Of a stretch of 64,000 bases of DNA, positions 43,448 to 52,551 are shown piece after piece. How positions within the stretch are numbered: position 1 is the first letter of the stretch; the number at the start of each line of letters is the position of its first letter. The notes under the pieces are model-generated. The model was not told where the DNA came from. It did not search any database and was given only the letters and a program-made list of their open reading frames with translations. Position numbers and translations under genes: made by a program. Origin of the DNA: DASQPR01 sp963724705 (GTDB lineage: Bacteria > Actinomycetota > Actinomycetes > Mycobacteriales > Micromonosporaceae); NCBI GenBank assembly GCA_963724705.1, contig CAVRVS010000006.1, positions 186,001-250,000 of the forward strand. The letters are read 5' to 3'.

Positions 43448-45145
43448 ATGACTGACCACCAAACCAGCCCCGAGCTGGTCCCGACCGACGCTGCACCGAT
43501 CACGGAGATCACCGAAGAACTCGCCAAGCCAGATTCGCTCGCACCGGTGAAGCCGGACAGCCCGACTTTCGCCGAGCTCGGCGCCCGGCCGGAAACGGTC
43601 GAGGCGCTCGCCGCCTCCGGCATCCACCGGTCGTTCGCGATCCAGGAGTATGCGCTGCCGATCGCGATCCGTGGCGCCGACCTGATCGGCCAGGCGCCCA
43701 CCGGCACCGGCAAGACGCTTGGCTTCGGCGTTCCGATCCTGGAGCGCCTCAAGGCACCGGCCGAGGGTACGGACGGCCGCGCGCAGGCGCTCGTCGTCGT
43801 GCCGACCCGCGAGCTCTGCATCCAGGTCGCGCGCGACCTCAAGATGGCCGGCCTGACCCGCGACGTACGTGTGCTCGCCATCTACGGCGGTGTGGCGTAC
43901 GAACCGCAGACCGACGCACTCAAGCGCGGCGTGGAGATCATCGTTGGTACGCCCGGCCGCCTTCTCGATCTCGCGAAGGGCAAGCAGCTCACGCTGGCCG
44001 GTGTCCGCACACTCGTGCTGGACGAAGCCGACCGCATGCTCGATCTCGGCTTCCTCGAGGACGTCGAGAAGCTGATCTCGATGACGCCGAGCGATCGCCA
44101 GACGATGCTGTTCTCCGCGACCATGCCCGACCCGATCGTGGCGCTGGCGCGGCGATTCATGCGCAGCCCGATCACGATCCACGCCGGGCACACCGATGCG
44201 ACCGGTCCGAACCCGCAGACGCAACAGGTGATCTACCGGACGCACTCGCTCAACAAGCTGGAGATCGTCGCGCGCATCCTGCAGGCGAACGGCCGCGGGC
44301 TGACGATGATCTTCACACGTACGAAGCGGAACGCCGACCGGGTGGCCGCCGACCTCGACTTCCGAGGCTTCGCCGTGGCCGCGGTGCACGGCGATCTCGG
44401 CCAGGGCGCCCGCGAGCGAGCCTTGCGCGCGTTCCGTACGGGCAAGGTCGACGTGCTCGTGGCGACGGACGTGGCGGCCCGTGGACTGGACGTCACCGGC
44501 GTTACGCATGTGATCAACTACGACTGCCCGGAGGACCCGGACACGTACACGCACCGGATCGGCCGTACGGGCCGGGCCGGCGCAACCGGCGTCGCGGTCA
44601 CGTTCGTCGACTGGGAAGACATGCCCCGGTGGCGACTGATCGACAAGTCGCTCGGACTCGATCTGCCCGAGCCACCCGAGACCTACCACACGTCGCCGTG
44701 GCTCTACACCGACCTCGACATCCCCGCCGACGTCACCGGCACGCTGCCGACGGCCGGCCGGACGCGCGTCGGCCTCGCCGCCGAGAAGGAAGAAGACCTT
44801 GGCGGCCCACGCAAGGACCGCCCGGCCAGCCGACCGTCGAGTGGCGGACGCGGACGCGGTGGCCGGTCCGGCGCGGGCCGTCCGGACGGTCGACGCGGGT
44901 CCGACGAGCGGACGACCTTCGCTCCGGGACCGGCGGACACCGAGCCGGCGGCGCCACGCCAGCGCCGCCGTACCCGCCGGGTGGATGAGGCCGTGACCGT
45001 GGGCGAGGCGGGCGTGCCCACGGCCGACACCGAACAGCCGGCATCCGATGACGCACCGGCAGCCCGGCGACCACGACGCCGTCGTCGTGCCGGCGGTGGC
45101 GGCAACGATGCCGGGTCGGCCGCGACGGAGAACAGCGGCAACTGA
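43448..45145 (+). CDS. rhlE: DEAD-box ATP-dependent RNA helicase RhlE-like
   Basis: A 565-residue helicase with all motifs in order: Q motif (HRSFAIQEYALPIAIRG), motif I APTGTGKT, Ia PTRELC, motif II VLDEADRM, motif III FSATMPD, motif IV/V region (MIFTRTKRNADRV; ATDVAARGLD) and motif VI HRIGRTGRAG. The C-terminal ~120 residues are an Arg/Gly/Pro/Ser-rich tail that would aid RNA binding. ATG 43448 is used; the frame is open upstream to 43373 with no ribosome-binding site. Counterpart of Rv3211. ATP-driven RNA remodelling, e.g. ribosome assembly or mRNA decay. Confidence 0.95.
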   Translation: MTDHQTSPELVPTDAAPITEITEELAKPDSLAPVKPDSPTFAELGARPETVEALAASGIHRSFAIQEYALPIAIRGADLIGQAPTGTGKTLGFGVPILERLKAPAEGTDGRAQALVVVPTRELCIQVARDLKMAGLTRDVRVLAIYGGVAYEPQTDALKRGVEIIVGTPGRLLDLAKGKQLTLAGVRTLVLDEADRMLDLGFLEDVEKLISMTPSDRQTMLFSATMPDPIVALARRFMRSPITIHAGHTDATGPNPQTQQVIYRTHSLNKLEIVARILQANGRGLTMIFTRTKRNADRVAADLDFRGFAVAAVHGDLGQGARERALRAFRTGKVDVLVATDVAARGLDVTGVTHVINYDCPEDPDTYTHRIGRTGRAGATGVAVTFVDWEDMPRWRLIDKSLGLDLPEPPETYHTSPWLYTDLDIPADVTGTLPTAGRTRVGLAAEKEEDLGGPRKDRPASRPSSGGRGRGGRSGAGRPDGRRGSDERTTFAPGPADTEPAAPRQRRRTRRVDEAVTVGEAGVPTADTEQPASDDAPAARRPRRRRRAGGGGNDAGSAATENSGN

Positions 45146-45172
45146 ACCGGCTGGCCGTGGGACGCTGGCGGC

Positions 45173-46291
45173 ATGGGCATCAGTCCAGCGCAGCCCGGTC
45201 CCACGGCTCTCGATCCGCCTGCTTCTGGGCCGGTCGCGATAGACCCGGCCGCGCCCGGTCCGGCCGCGCTGACGGTACTCACCCGCCGGTACGCGTTCGC
45301 CGAGATCGCGGCGCTGCTGGAGGCGGGACTGATCGAACGCGGTGTGCTCGACGTCGCCGTGGCGCAGCAGCTGTGCGCGTTCGGGCAACGACTCCTCGAC
45401 CTCGATGCCGAGGACTTCGGTCAGCGCGACGCCGCCCACGACGCGAACACCGACCACCACATCGCCGACATGGTCATCGGCGAGGCCGTACCCGACGGTC
45501 TGGTGGCGCGAAGCCGCGCCGCCCGCATGCCACAGTCGCCGCGCGAGGCGGACCGCGGCGCGCTCGGCACGCTGCGCCCCGCGTTCGGACTGATGCTGGA
45601 GGCAATCGCGATCCGGTGGCTCCGCAGCGATACCTCGGCGCTCGTGGCGGCCGTCCACACGGCCAGCGAGTATCTGCCGTTGCTGATGTGGGAGTCGACG
45701 CTCGGACACGCGGCCGATCCGGATCACATGCCGGAGTCGGTCGGTGGCGCGGGCAGCCGTTGGGGCGAGTTCAACGATCCGGAATGCCCGCAGACCAAGC
45801 CACAAAAGTCGGCCGCCGAGCGCAGCCTGCGCGTGGCCGCCGAGCCGGATCCGGGCTGGCGCGCCTACCTCGACCGGCAACACAGCATTGTCGCCGAGGC
45901 GTTGACCACCTGCGCCACCCATTGCCGTACGCCGTGCACGGTCGTGACGCGACACGGCTCGGCCGAACAACATCGGCTCGCCGTCGCCGGCCGGTTGGCC
46001 GATGAGTTCACCGGCTCAGCGATCGTCCGGCTGCGCCACAGTTCGCCGGTCGGGCACGCGTTCGGCGTTCCGTCCGCGCGTGAGGTCACCGAGGCGTGGG
46101 ACCACACGAGAGCCACGCTCGGCGCGCGCGAACCGGCGATTCTTGTTGACGACGGCTTCTGCATGGCCGGCCTGCCGAGCTTGTTCGCTGCGGTCGCCGG
46201 CGTCCCGATCCGGCCGACCACAATCATCGCCGACACCATGGCCGCCTTGCGAGGCACGCTGGGCTATCCGCCGGTGTCGGCACGGACGTGA
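45173..46291 (+). CDS. Conserved-looking unknown protein with a His/Asp cluster
   Basis: A 372-residue soluble protein downstream of rhlE. After a Pro/Ala-rich N-terminus comes VLTRRYAFAEIAALLEAGLIERG, then AAHDANTDHHIADMVIGEAV, which carries the motif HDxxxDHH, a metal-ligand-like cluster. Further along are LMLEAIAIRWLR, AAERSLRVAAEPDPGWRAYLDRQ, a cysteine group ALTTCATHCRTPC, and HSSPVGHAFGVPSA. I recall actinobacterial homologues with no assigned function. No TM helix or signal peptide. A metal-dependent enzyme is the most that the sequence suggests. Confidence 0.7.
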   Translation: MGISPAQPGPTALDPPASGPVAIDPAAPGPAALTVLTRRYAFAEIAALLEAGLIERGVLDVAVAQQLCAFGQRLLDLDAEDFGQRDAAHDANTDHHIADMVIGEAVPDGLVARSRAARMPQSPREADRGALGTLRPAFGLMLEAIAIRWLRSDTSALVAAVHTASEYLPLLMWESTLGHAADPDHMPESVGGAGSRWGEFNDPECPQTKPQKSAAERSLRVAAEPDPGWRAYLDRQHSIVAEALTTCATHCRTPCTVVTRHGSAEQHRLAVAGRLADEFTGSAIVRLRHSSPVGHAFGVPSAREVTEAWDHTRATLGAREPAILVDDGFCMAGLPSLFAAVAGVPIRPTTIIADTMAALRGTLGYPPVSART

Positions 46292-46328
46292 CCGCCGCCG
46301 GTCGCGGTGATCAGGATCGGTCCGGTGG

Positions 46329-48538
46329 TCAGGGTCGATGGGGCGCGAAGCGGAAGAGTCGCAGGCTGTTCGCGACCACGAACAGGCTGGACGCGGCCAT
46401 CGCGGCGGCGGCGACGATCGGGGTGACGAGACCCGCGGCGGCGAGCGGGATCGCCGCGGTGTTGTAGGCGAACGCCCAGAACAGGTTTCCCTTGATCGTG
46501 CGCAACGTCGCGCGGGACAGGCGAATCGCGTCGCCCACGGCGGACAGATCCGACCGCATCAGTGTCAGATCGCTGGCCTGGATGGCGGCATCGGTGCCCG
46601 ATCCCATCGCGATACCGAGATCGGCCGCGGCCAGCGCGGCCGCATCGTTCACCCCGTCACCGACCATCGCCACCACATGCCCGTCGCGCTGCAGCGCGGC
46701 GATGACGTCGAGCTTGCCGGCCGGAAGAACCTCGGCGTGTACGTCGTCGATGCCGACCGCGGTCGCGACGAGCGCCGCGGTGGCCGCGTTGTCGCCGGTC
46801 AACAGCACCGGACGTAGCCCGAGCGTACGGAGATCGGCAATGGCCGCCGGCGACGTCGGGCGGACATCGTCGGTGACCGCGATACGACCACGAAACACTC
46901 CGTCCCATGCGACGGCCATACCGGTAGCGCCGCGGCTCCCCGGAGTCGGCGGGGACGTCGATGCCGAGGTCACGCAGCAGTTGCGGCCGGCCGACGATGA
47001 CCTGGCGCCCTTCGACCACGCCACGGGCGCCGAGGCCAGGCAGTGCCATGAAGTCGGTCACGGCTGGCAGCCGTACGTCGGTCTCGGCCGCCGCCGCGAC
47101 GACCGCCCGAGCGATCGGATGCTCGGCCGCCGCCTCGACCGCCGCCGCGATCCGCAGCACGTCGGACACATCGTCGCGGACGTCGGCCGCGATCACGCCG
47201 CTGACGCGCATGGCGCCGGTGGTAACGGTGCCCGTCTTGTCGAGCACGATCGTGTCGACGCGGCGCGTCGCTTCGAGAATCTGGGGCCCGCGGATGACGA
47301 TGCCGAGCGCCGCTCCACGCCCGGTGCCGACGAGCAGCGCCATCGGCGTCGCGAGGCCCAGCGCGCACGGGCAGGCGACGATGAGGACGGCGACCGCGCT
47401 GGTCAGCGCCGCGTCGACCGAGCCGCCGGCGAGCAGCCAACCGACAAACGTAGCGACGGCCGCGACCAGCACGGCCGGCACGAAGACACTCGCGACGCGG
47501 TCGGCGAGCCGCTGCACCGGCGCCTTGCCGGACTGGGCCTCCGCGACGAGCCGGGCCATCTGTGCGAGCTGCGTGTGCGGCACCGACGCGCGTGGCCCGG
47601 ACGATCAGGCGCCCGCCAACGTTGACCGTCCCGCCGACGACGGCCGCGCCCGGCGCGACTTCGACCGGCAGACTCTCGCCGGTCATCATGCTGGCGTCGA
47701 CGGCGCTCGCACCCTCGGTAACCACACCGTCGGTCGCGAGCCGTTCTCCCGGCCGTACCACGAAAAGGTCGTCGACCCGCAATTGCGCAACGGGCACGCG
47801 GTGCTCAACGCCGGCGCGCAGGACGGCCGCGTCCTTCGCTCCCAACTCGAGCAGCGCTCGCAGCACCGAGCCGGCTCGGCGCTTGGCTCGCACCTCCACA
47901 TAGCGCCCGATCAGCAGGAATGTCACCAGGGCGGCGCCGACCTCGAAGTAGAGATGGCCGCCAGTGAACAGCGCGATCACACTCCAGCTGTACGAGACGA
48001 TCGCGCCGAGCGAGATGAGCGTGTCCATCGTGGCCGCACCGTGCCGGAGATTCGTCAAAGCGGCGCGGTGGAACGGCCACGCGCACCACGTGACGACCGG
48101 CGTCGCGAGGGCAAACACCCACCACTGCCAGCCGGCAAACTGCCATCCCGGCACCATCGCGACAAGGAGCAGCGGCAGCGTGAGCGATGTGGCGACGACC
48201 AACCGCGCCAACGCTGAACCGTCGTCGGCGCGTACGGCCGCTTCCTTATTCATCGCGGCGGCATTCATCGCGACGGCCTGATAGCCGGTCGCCTCAACGG
48301 TCGAGATCAGGTCGGTGACCGCGATCGTCGGATCATGCTCGACCCGGGCGGTCTCGGTCGCGAAGTTCACCGTGGCCACGACGCCGTCGAGTCGGTTGAG
48401 TTTCTTTTCCACCCGGGAGGCACACGACGCGCAGGTCATGCCGCCGATGCGCAAATCGACGACACTGGCCGGCGCCGCTCGCCCGGCGGGATCCGGCGGC
48501 GGCGCTGGACGTCGAACGCCGCGGTCGAGCGTGGTCAT
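46329..48538 (-). pseudogene. copA: Copper-transporting P1B-ATPase (CopA), two frameshifts
   Basis: Three overlapping frames piece together into one 735-residue CopA. N-terminal HMA with GMTCASC, actuator MTGESLP, then a frameshift at about 47577 (an extra C before the codons for DTQLAQMARL); ion-site ACPCALGLATP, DKTGTVT and EHPIARAV, then a second frameshift at 46931-46938; hinge GDGVNDAAALAAAD and the last TM helices. Removing one base at each place restores a single frame of exactly 736 codons. Every catalytic motif is otherwise conserved, so this is either recent inactivation or sequence error. Its start overlaps the copZ stop as ATGA. Confidence 0.88.
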
Positions 48539-48750
48539 CCGACCGGGGCGAGCGTGTAGCCGGCTTCGTCGACCGCGTCCGCGATTTTCTGCGGCGGCAC
48601 CGGTAGCGCGCTCGTGACCGTCACGTCGCCGCTCGGCAGGTCCACCGCTACGTCGACGACGCCGGGCAGCGCACCGATCTCGCCGGACACCGCCCGCACA
48701 CAGTGCTCGCAGGTCATGCCCTCGACCCGGTACGTCTCGGTCACGCTCAT
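48535..48750 (-). CDS. Heavy-metal-binding (HMA) copper chaperone
   Basis: A 71-residue ferredoxin-like metallochaperone with the MxCxxC site in VEGMTCEHCVRAV. It would pass Cu(I) to the CopA ATPase. ATG 48750 is used; the frame is open to 48771. Its stop overlaps the copA start as ATGA, and csoR lies 78 bp upstream: csoR-copZ-copA is the standard actinobacterial copper operon. Control by CsoR is expected. Confidence 0.9.
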   Translation of the reverse strand: MSVTETYRVEGMTCEHCVRAVSGEIGALPGVVDVAVDLPSGDVTVTSALPVPPQKIADAVDEAGYTLAPVG

Positions 48751-48828
48751 CTGTTTCTGCCTCCTGGCCACGCCGGCATGGCGGTCTGATGGGTTGTCGC
48801 TCGGTCGGCTCGGTGCATTCGGGGCGGG

Positions 48829-49137
48829 TCAGGCCCGCACGAGTCGAGCAATGGCGTCGGTGGCTTCCTTGACCTTCGCTGACGGGTCTCCCGTACGCGC
48901 AGCGTCGACCACGCAGTGCGACAGGTGATCCTCGAGCAGCCCCATGGCGACCGCCTGGAGCGCTCGCGTGGCGGCCGAGATCTGGGTCAGCACCTCGATG
49001 CAGTACGCGTCCTCGTCGACCATCCGCTGCACGCCTCTGACCTGGCCCTCAACTCTTCGCAGCCGAGCCAGCAGGGCGGCCTTGTCACCGCTGTAGCCCG
49101 GAACGCCGGGCAGGTCGTGCGTTGCTGTCGTATCCAC
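48829..49137 (-). CDS. csoR: Copper-sensing repressor CsoR
   Basis: A 102-residue DUF156 repressor. GDKAALLARLRRVEGQVRGV is the family signature. The Cu(I) ligands C46, H71 and C75 have the exact C-x24-H-x3-C spacing of M. tuberculosis CsoR (C36, H61, C65). GTG 49137 is preferred because the longer frame to 49185 would run through the operator. First gene of the copper operon, divergent from the NlpC/P60 gene. Cu(I) binding should release it from DNA. Confidence 0.93.
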   Translation of the reverse strand: MDTTATHDLPGVPGYSGDKAALLARLRRVEGQVRGVQRMVDEDAYCIEVLTQISAATRALQAVAMGLLEDHLSHCVVDAARTGDPSAKVKEATDAIARLVRA

Positions 49138-49145
49138 GCCGATAC

Positions 49146-49164
49146 CATACCCCCCTAGAGTATG
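49146..49164 (-). promoter_or_regulatory. Probable CsoR operator
   Basis: CATACCCCCCTAGAGTATG: a C-run flanked by CATAC and GTATG, the half-palindromic TAC-C-run...GTA form of CsoR sites. It lies 9 bp before the csoR start, overlapping the G-rich ribosome-binding site, consistent with autoregulation. Confidence 0.68.
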
Positions 49165-49188
49165 TGGGATCAATCGGCGCGACACGCC

Positions 49189-49202
49189 GTCACCTTTGTG
49201 AC
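49189..49202. promoter_or_regulatory. GTCAC-N4-GTGAC palindrome upstream of the NlpC/P60 gene
   Basis: A perfect 5-bp inverted repeat (GTCAC CTTT GTGAC) 22 bp before the start codon. A candidate regulator site for a cell-wall hydrolase gene; no regulator can be named. Confidence 0.4.
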
Positions 49203-49223
49203 ATCTAGGGCGTTAATACCGAT

Positions 49224-50297
49224 ATGCCGTCACCTATCTCCTGGCGCCGCATTCGGATCACCGCGATCGCCGCCGTCTTCGGGGCGATTTCTGTAGCCGT
49301 GCCGGGCGCCGCGAGTGGCGCCGGTCCGGCGGCCGCGGCTTCGCTGCGGCCGGCGCTGACGGCCATCGCCATGCCCGTCTCCGCGCCGGGTCTGGCACCA
49401 AGACTGACGCCGACACCGAGCAAGGCCACGCTCGACAAGCAGATCGACGCGGCATCCAACCAACTCGAGATCGTGGTCGAACAGTTCGACGCGATCCAAG
49501 ACTCGTTGCGGGAAACCAAGGCGCGCGAGGCCGCCGGTCTCAAGCGCCTCGCGCCGTTGCAGGCCACCGTCGACGCCGCGCGGACCAGCGTCGGCCAGAT
49601 CGCGGCCCAAGCGTACGAGGCGACACCGCTGTCGAGTTTCGCGGTGCTGGTCGATGCACCGTCCGCGCAAGCCGCGACCGATCGCCTGTTGCTGCTCAGT
49701 CGTATCGCCATCGCCCGGCAGGACAACGTCGACGCGTTGAACGACGCGACGCATGCCTATCGCGACCAGCAGCAAATGCTTGTTGCGCTCGACGAGCAGC
49801 AGACGAATCAGTACGCCGTCCTGGCCGCCCAGAAGAAGACGATCCTCGCGCAGATCGCGAGCCTGAAGTCGTTGCGGCTGGCGGCGTACGGTCCGTCCGG
49901 CGTGGACTCGACGGCACCGGCCAGCAACTACGTCCCGACGTATTCGGCCGGCGCCGCGGGGCAGGCGGTCAAGTTTGCGTACGACCAGATCGGCAAGCCG
50001 TACGAGTGGGCGGCCGACGGTCCGGGGAGTTATGACTGTTCCGGTCTCACGATGGCGGCGTGGCGGGCGGCCGGCGTCTCGCTGCCGCACAACTCGACCC
50101 AGCAGTACGCCGCCGTAGCGCACATCTCGAAGGCCGACCTTCGGCCCGGCGACCTGGTTTTCTACTACTCACCGATCCACCACGTCGCCATCTACATCGG
50201 CGACGGGCACATCATCCACGCTCCGCGCGTCGGTGAGGACGTGCAGATCGCCTCCATCGGCACCGCACCGATCCACGGCTACGGCCGGCCCGCCTAA
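49224..50297 (+). CDS. Secreted NlpC/P60 peptidoglycan endopeptidase
   Basis: A 357-residue exported hydrolase. Signal peptide (ITAIAAVFGAISVAVPGAAS), then a coiled-coil domain of ~170 residues (LDKQIDAASNQLEIVVEQFDAIQ onward, regulatory in RipA-type enzymes), then NlpC/P60 with catalytic Cys in YDCSGLTMAAW and His in HHVAIYIGDGHIIHAP. It cleaves the D-Glu-mDAP bond in peptidoglycan stem peptides and probably acts in cell separation. ATG 49224 is used. It is divergent from csoR. Confidence 0.93.
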   Translation: MPSPISWRRIRITAIAAVFGAISVAVPGAASGAGPAAAASLRPALTAIAMPVSAPGLAPRLTPTPSKATLDKQIDAASNQLEIVVEQFDAIQDSLRETKAREAAGLKRLAPLQATVDAARTSVGQIAAQAYEATPLSSFAVLVDAPSAQAATDRLLLLSRIAIARQDNVDALNDATHAYRDQQQMLVALDEQQTNQYAVLAAQKKTILAQIASLKSLRLAAYGPSGVDSTAPASNYVPTYSAGAAGQAVKFAYDQIGKPYEWAADGPGSYDCSGLTMAAWRAAGVSLPHNSTQQYAAVAHISKADLRPGDLVFYYSPIHHVAIYIGDGHIIHAPRVGEDVQIASIGTAPIHGYGRPA

Positions 50298-50327
50298 GCT
50301 CCGGTGCCGCGATGGTCCCCGCGAACG

Positions 50328-52496
50328 TCAGGTTGTGATGGCAAGGGCGAGCGGCAGCACGGCCGGCGCGCCGGCCCGCCGCAGTGCCCGGGCCGCGAGG
50401 GCCATGGTCCACCCGGAGTCGACGTAGTCGTCCACCAGCAGCACCGGTCCGTCGAGGGCCCCGACCGCATCGGCCAACGACGCCGGCACGGTGATGTCGT
50501 CGACGAGGGCACGTACGCGGTGGGCGCTGTTGGCCCGGCCGCCCGCCGGCTCGAATGGGGTTGTGATCGCGCCCAGCAGAGGCAGCCGGCCGATTTCGGC
50601 GATTCGTGTGGCAAGGCTCCCGACCAGCTCCCGATGGCCGATCGAATCGATGCCGACGACAGCGACCGGTCGCTGCGCCCAAGGTTCGTCGCCGGTCGCC
50701 CAGTCTTTGAGCAGCGCGACGACGGCGGTCACCAACTCGGGCGGCACCGGCGCGTCCGGGGTCTCGGCTCCGACCGTCCGGCGCAGCCGCTCGCCCCAGC
50801 CAAGGTCGGACACGCGGCCGAGGGCGCGGCCGGCGGCCGCTTGCTCGGCGGGCGGAATGCGACCGCTCAACGCGTCGAGCGCGGTTGGCCACTGTCGCCG
50901 CGGCGTGATCTCGACGCCGGGACGTCCGAGGTGCGATCGCGCGGCGGCGAGCGCGCCGTCGGACACATCGGCCGGGAAGCCGCGGCCGGTGCAGGCGTCG
51001 CAGCGACCGCAGGGCGCCGCGGCCGGGTCGTCGAGGTTGCGGCGCAGGAACTCCATCCGGCATCCGCTCGTCGCCTGGTAGTCGAGCATCAGCGCCGCTT
51101 CGGCATCGCGGGCCGCGGCGACCCGATCCAACCGCTCACGGTCATAGGTCCACGGCTGCCCGGTCGATTCCCAACCGCCCCGGACTCGGCGTACGGCTCC
51201 GTCGACGTCCAGCACCTTCAGCATCAGCTCGAGGCGGGAGCGGCGGATCTCGACGGCGGCCTCGATGACCGGCACCGACAGCGGCCGGCCGGCCTCGGCG
51301 AGCGTGTCGAGGACGGCTCGGACCTGCTCCTCGCGGGGATAACCCAGCGACGCGAAGTATCGCCAGATCGCCTGATCCTCGGAGCCCGGCAGGAGCAGGA
51401 CATCGGCCCGGTCCACGGCGCGCCCGGCTCGGCCGACCTGCTGGTAATACGCGATCGGAGATGCGGGTGCGCCGAGATGGATCACGAAACCGAGATCCGG
51501 CTTGTCGAAGCCCATGCCCAGCGCCGACGTCGCGACCAGCGCCTTAACGCGGTTGGCGAGCAGGTCGGCCTCGGCCGCCTGTCGCTCGGCATCGTCGGTC
51601 TGTCCCGTATAGCTCGCCACCGCGAGGCCGCACCCGCGCAGGAACGCCGCCGTGTCGTTCGCGGCCGCGACGGTCAGCGTGTAGATGATGCCGGAGCCGT
51701 CGAGAGCGCCTACGTGATCGGCGAGCCACCCGAGACGATGCGCCGCGGTCGGCAGCCGTACGACGCCGAGGCGGAGCGTCTCGCGGTCGAGCGGGCCGCG
51801 GAGCACGAGCGTTTCCGGGTGGCCGCCGGACCCACCGTCGCCGCCTTCAATACCAGTGCCCAACTGCTCGGCGACGTCGGTCGTCACCCGCGCGTTCGCT
51901 GTTGCGGTCGTCGCCAGCACCGGCGTGCCCGGTGGCAGTTCGGCCAGCAGCGTACGCAAGCGGCGGTAGTCCGGCCGGAAGTCGTGGCCCCAGTCCGAGA
52001 CGCAATGGGCCTCGTCGACGACCAGCAGGCCGGTGGTCGCCGCGAGCTTCGGCAGGACATTGTCGCGGAAGTCGGGGTTGTTCAGCCGTTCCGGGCTGAT
52101 CAGGAGAACGTCGACGTCGCCCGCGTGCACCTCGGCCACGATCGCGTCCCAGTCGTCCAAATTGGCCGAGTTGATCGTGCGGGCGTGTACGCCGGCCCGC
52201 GCCGCCGCGTCGATCTGGTTGCGCATCAGCGCGAGCAGGGGCGAGACGATGACCGTCGGGCCGGCACCGCGTGCTCGCAGCAACGCGGTGGCGATGAAAT
52301 AGACGGCCGACTTCCCCCAGCCGGTCCGCTGCACGCACAGGACCCGTCGTCGACCGACCACCAGCGCATCGATTGCCTGCCACTGGTCCGGCCGCAAGCG
52401 GGCATCCGGTCCGGCAAGCTGCGCGGAGCACGGCCTCGGCTTCACCGCGGAGACGTCCGTGGCACTTGATGCATTGCTGTTGGCCGTCACGCCCAC
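50328..52496 (-). CDS. RecQ-family DNA helicase fused to a phosphoribosyltransferase-like domain
   Basis: A 722-residue protein. Walker A VQRTGWGKSAVYF, motif Ia SPLLALMRNQI, DEAH box VVDEAHCVSDWGHDF, motif III ATTATANARV, and QVGRAGRA with the zinc region CRMEFLRRN...CGRCDACTG make a RecQ core. The C-terminal ~130 residues end in VLLVDDYVDSGWTMALAARAL, which matches the PRPP-binding loop of type I phosphoribosyltransferases. So it is a fusion of 3'-5' DNA helicase and a PRTase-like module. GTG 52496 start; GTG 52490 is equally possible. It lies 56 bp downstream of a frameshifted membrane gene. Confidence 0.9.
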   Translation of the reverse strand: MGVTANSNASSATDVSAVKPRPCSAQLAGPDARLRPDQWQAIDALVVGRRRVLCVQRTGWGKSAVYFIATALLRARGAGPTVIVSPLLALMRNQIDAAARAGVHARTINSANLDDWDAIVAEVHAGDVDVLLISPERLNNPDFRDNVLPKLAATTGLLVVDEAHCVSDWGHDFRPDYRRLRTLLAELPPGTPVLATTATANARVTTDVAEQLGTGIEGGDGGSGGHPETLVLRGPLDRETLRLGVVRLPTAAHRLGWLADHVGALDGSGIIYTLTVAAANDTAAFLRGCGLAVASYTGQTDDAERQAAEADLLANRVKALVATSALGMGFDKPDLGFVIHLGAPASPIAYYQQVGRAGRAVDRADVLLLPGSEDQAIWRYFASLGYPREEQVRAVLDTLAEAGRPLSVPVIEAAVEIRRSRLELMLKVLDVDGAVRRVRGGWESTGQPWTYDRERLDRVAAARDAEAALMLDYQATSGCRMEFLRRNLDDPAAAPCGRCDACTGRGFPADVSDGALAAARSHLGRPGVEITPRRQWPTALDALSGRIPPAEQAAAGRALGRVSDLGWGERLRRTVGAETPDAPVPPELVTAVVALLKDWATGDEPWAQRPVAVVGIDSIGHRELVGSLATRIAEIGRLPLLGAITTPFEPAGGRANSAHRVRALVDDITVPASLADAVGALDGPVLLVDDYVDSGWTMALAARALRRAGAPAVLPLALAITT

Positions 52497-52551
52497 GTTT
52501 CTACCAGCGCCCTGCGACGCCGCGCGCGGGCCGTACGGGCGGATCGGTGGC

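Noticed and set aside
43223..45973. A 916-codon open frame on the minus strand opposite rhlE and the next gene
   Set aside because: Its product is Arg/Gly/Ala-rich with no motif, and the plus-strand frames carry complete helicase motifs; it is an antisense shadow typical of high-GC DNA.
50304..52469. A 721-codon plus-strand frame opposite recQ
   Set aside because: RecQ motifs on the minus strand are complete; the plus product is Arg-rich without motif.
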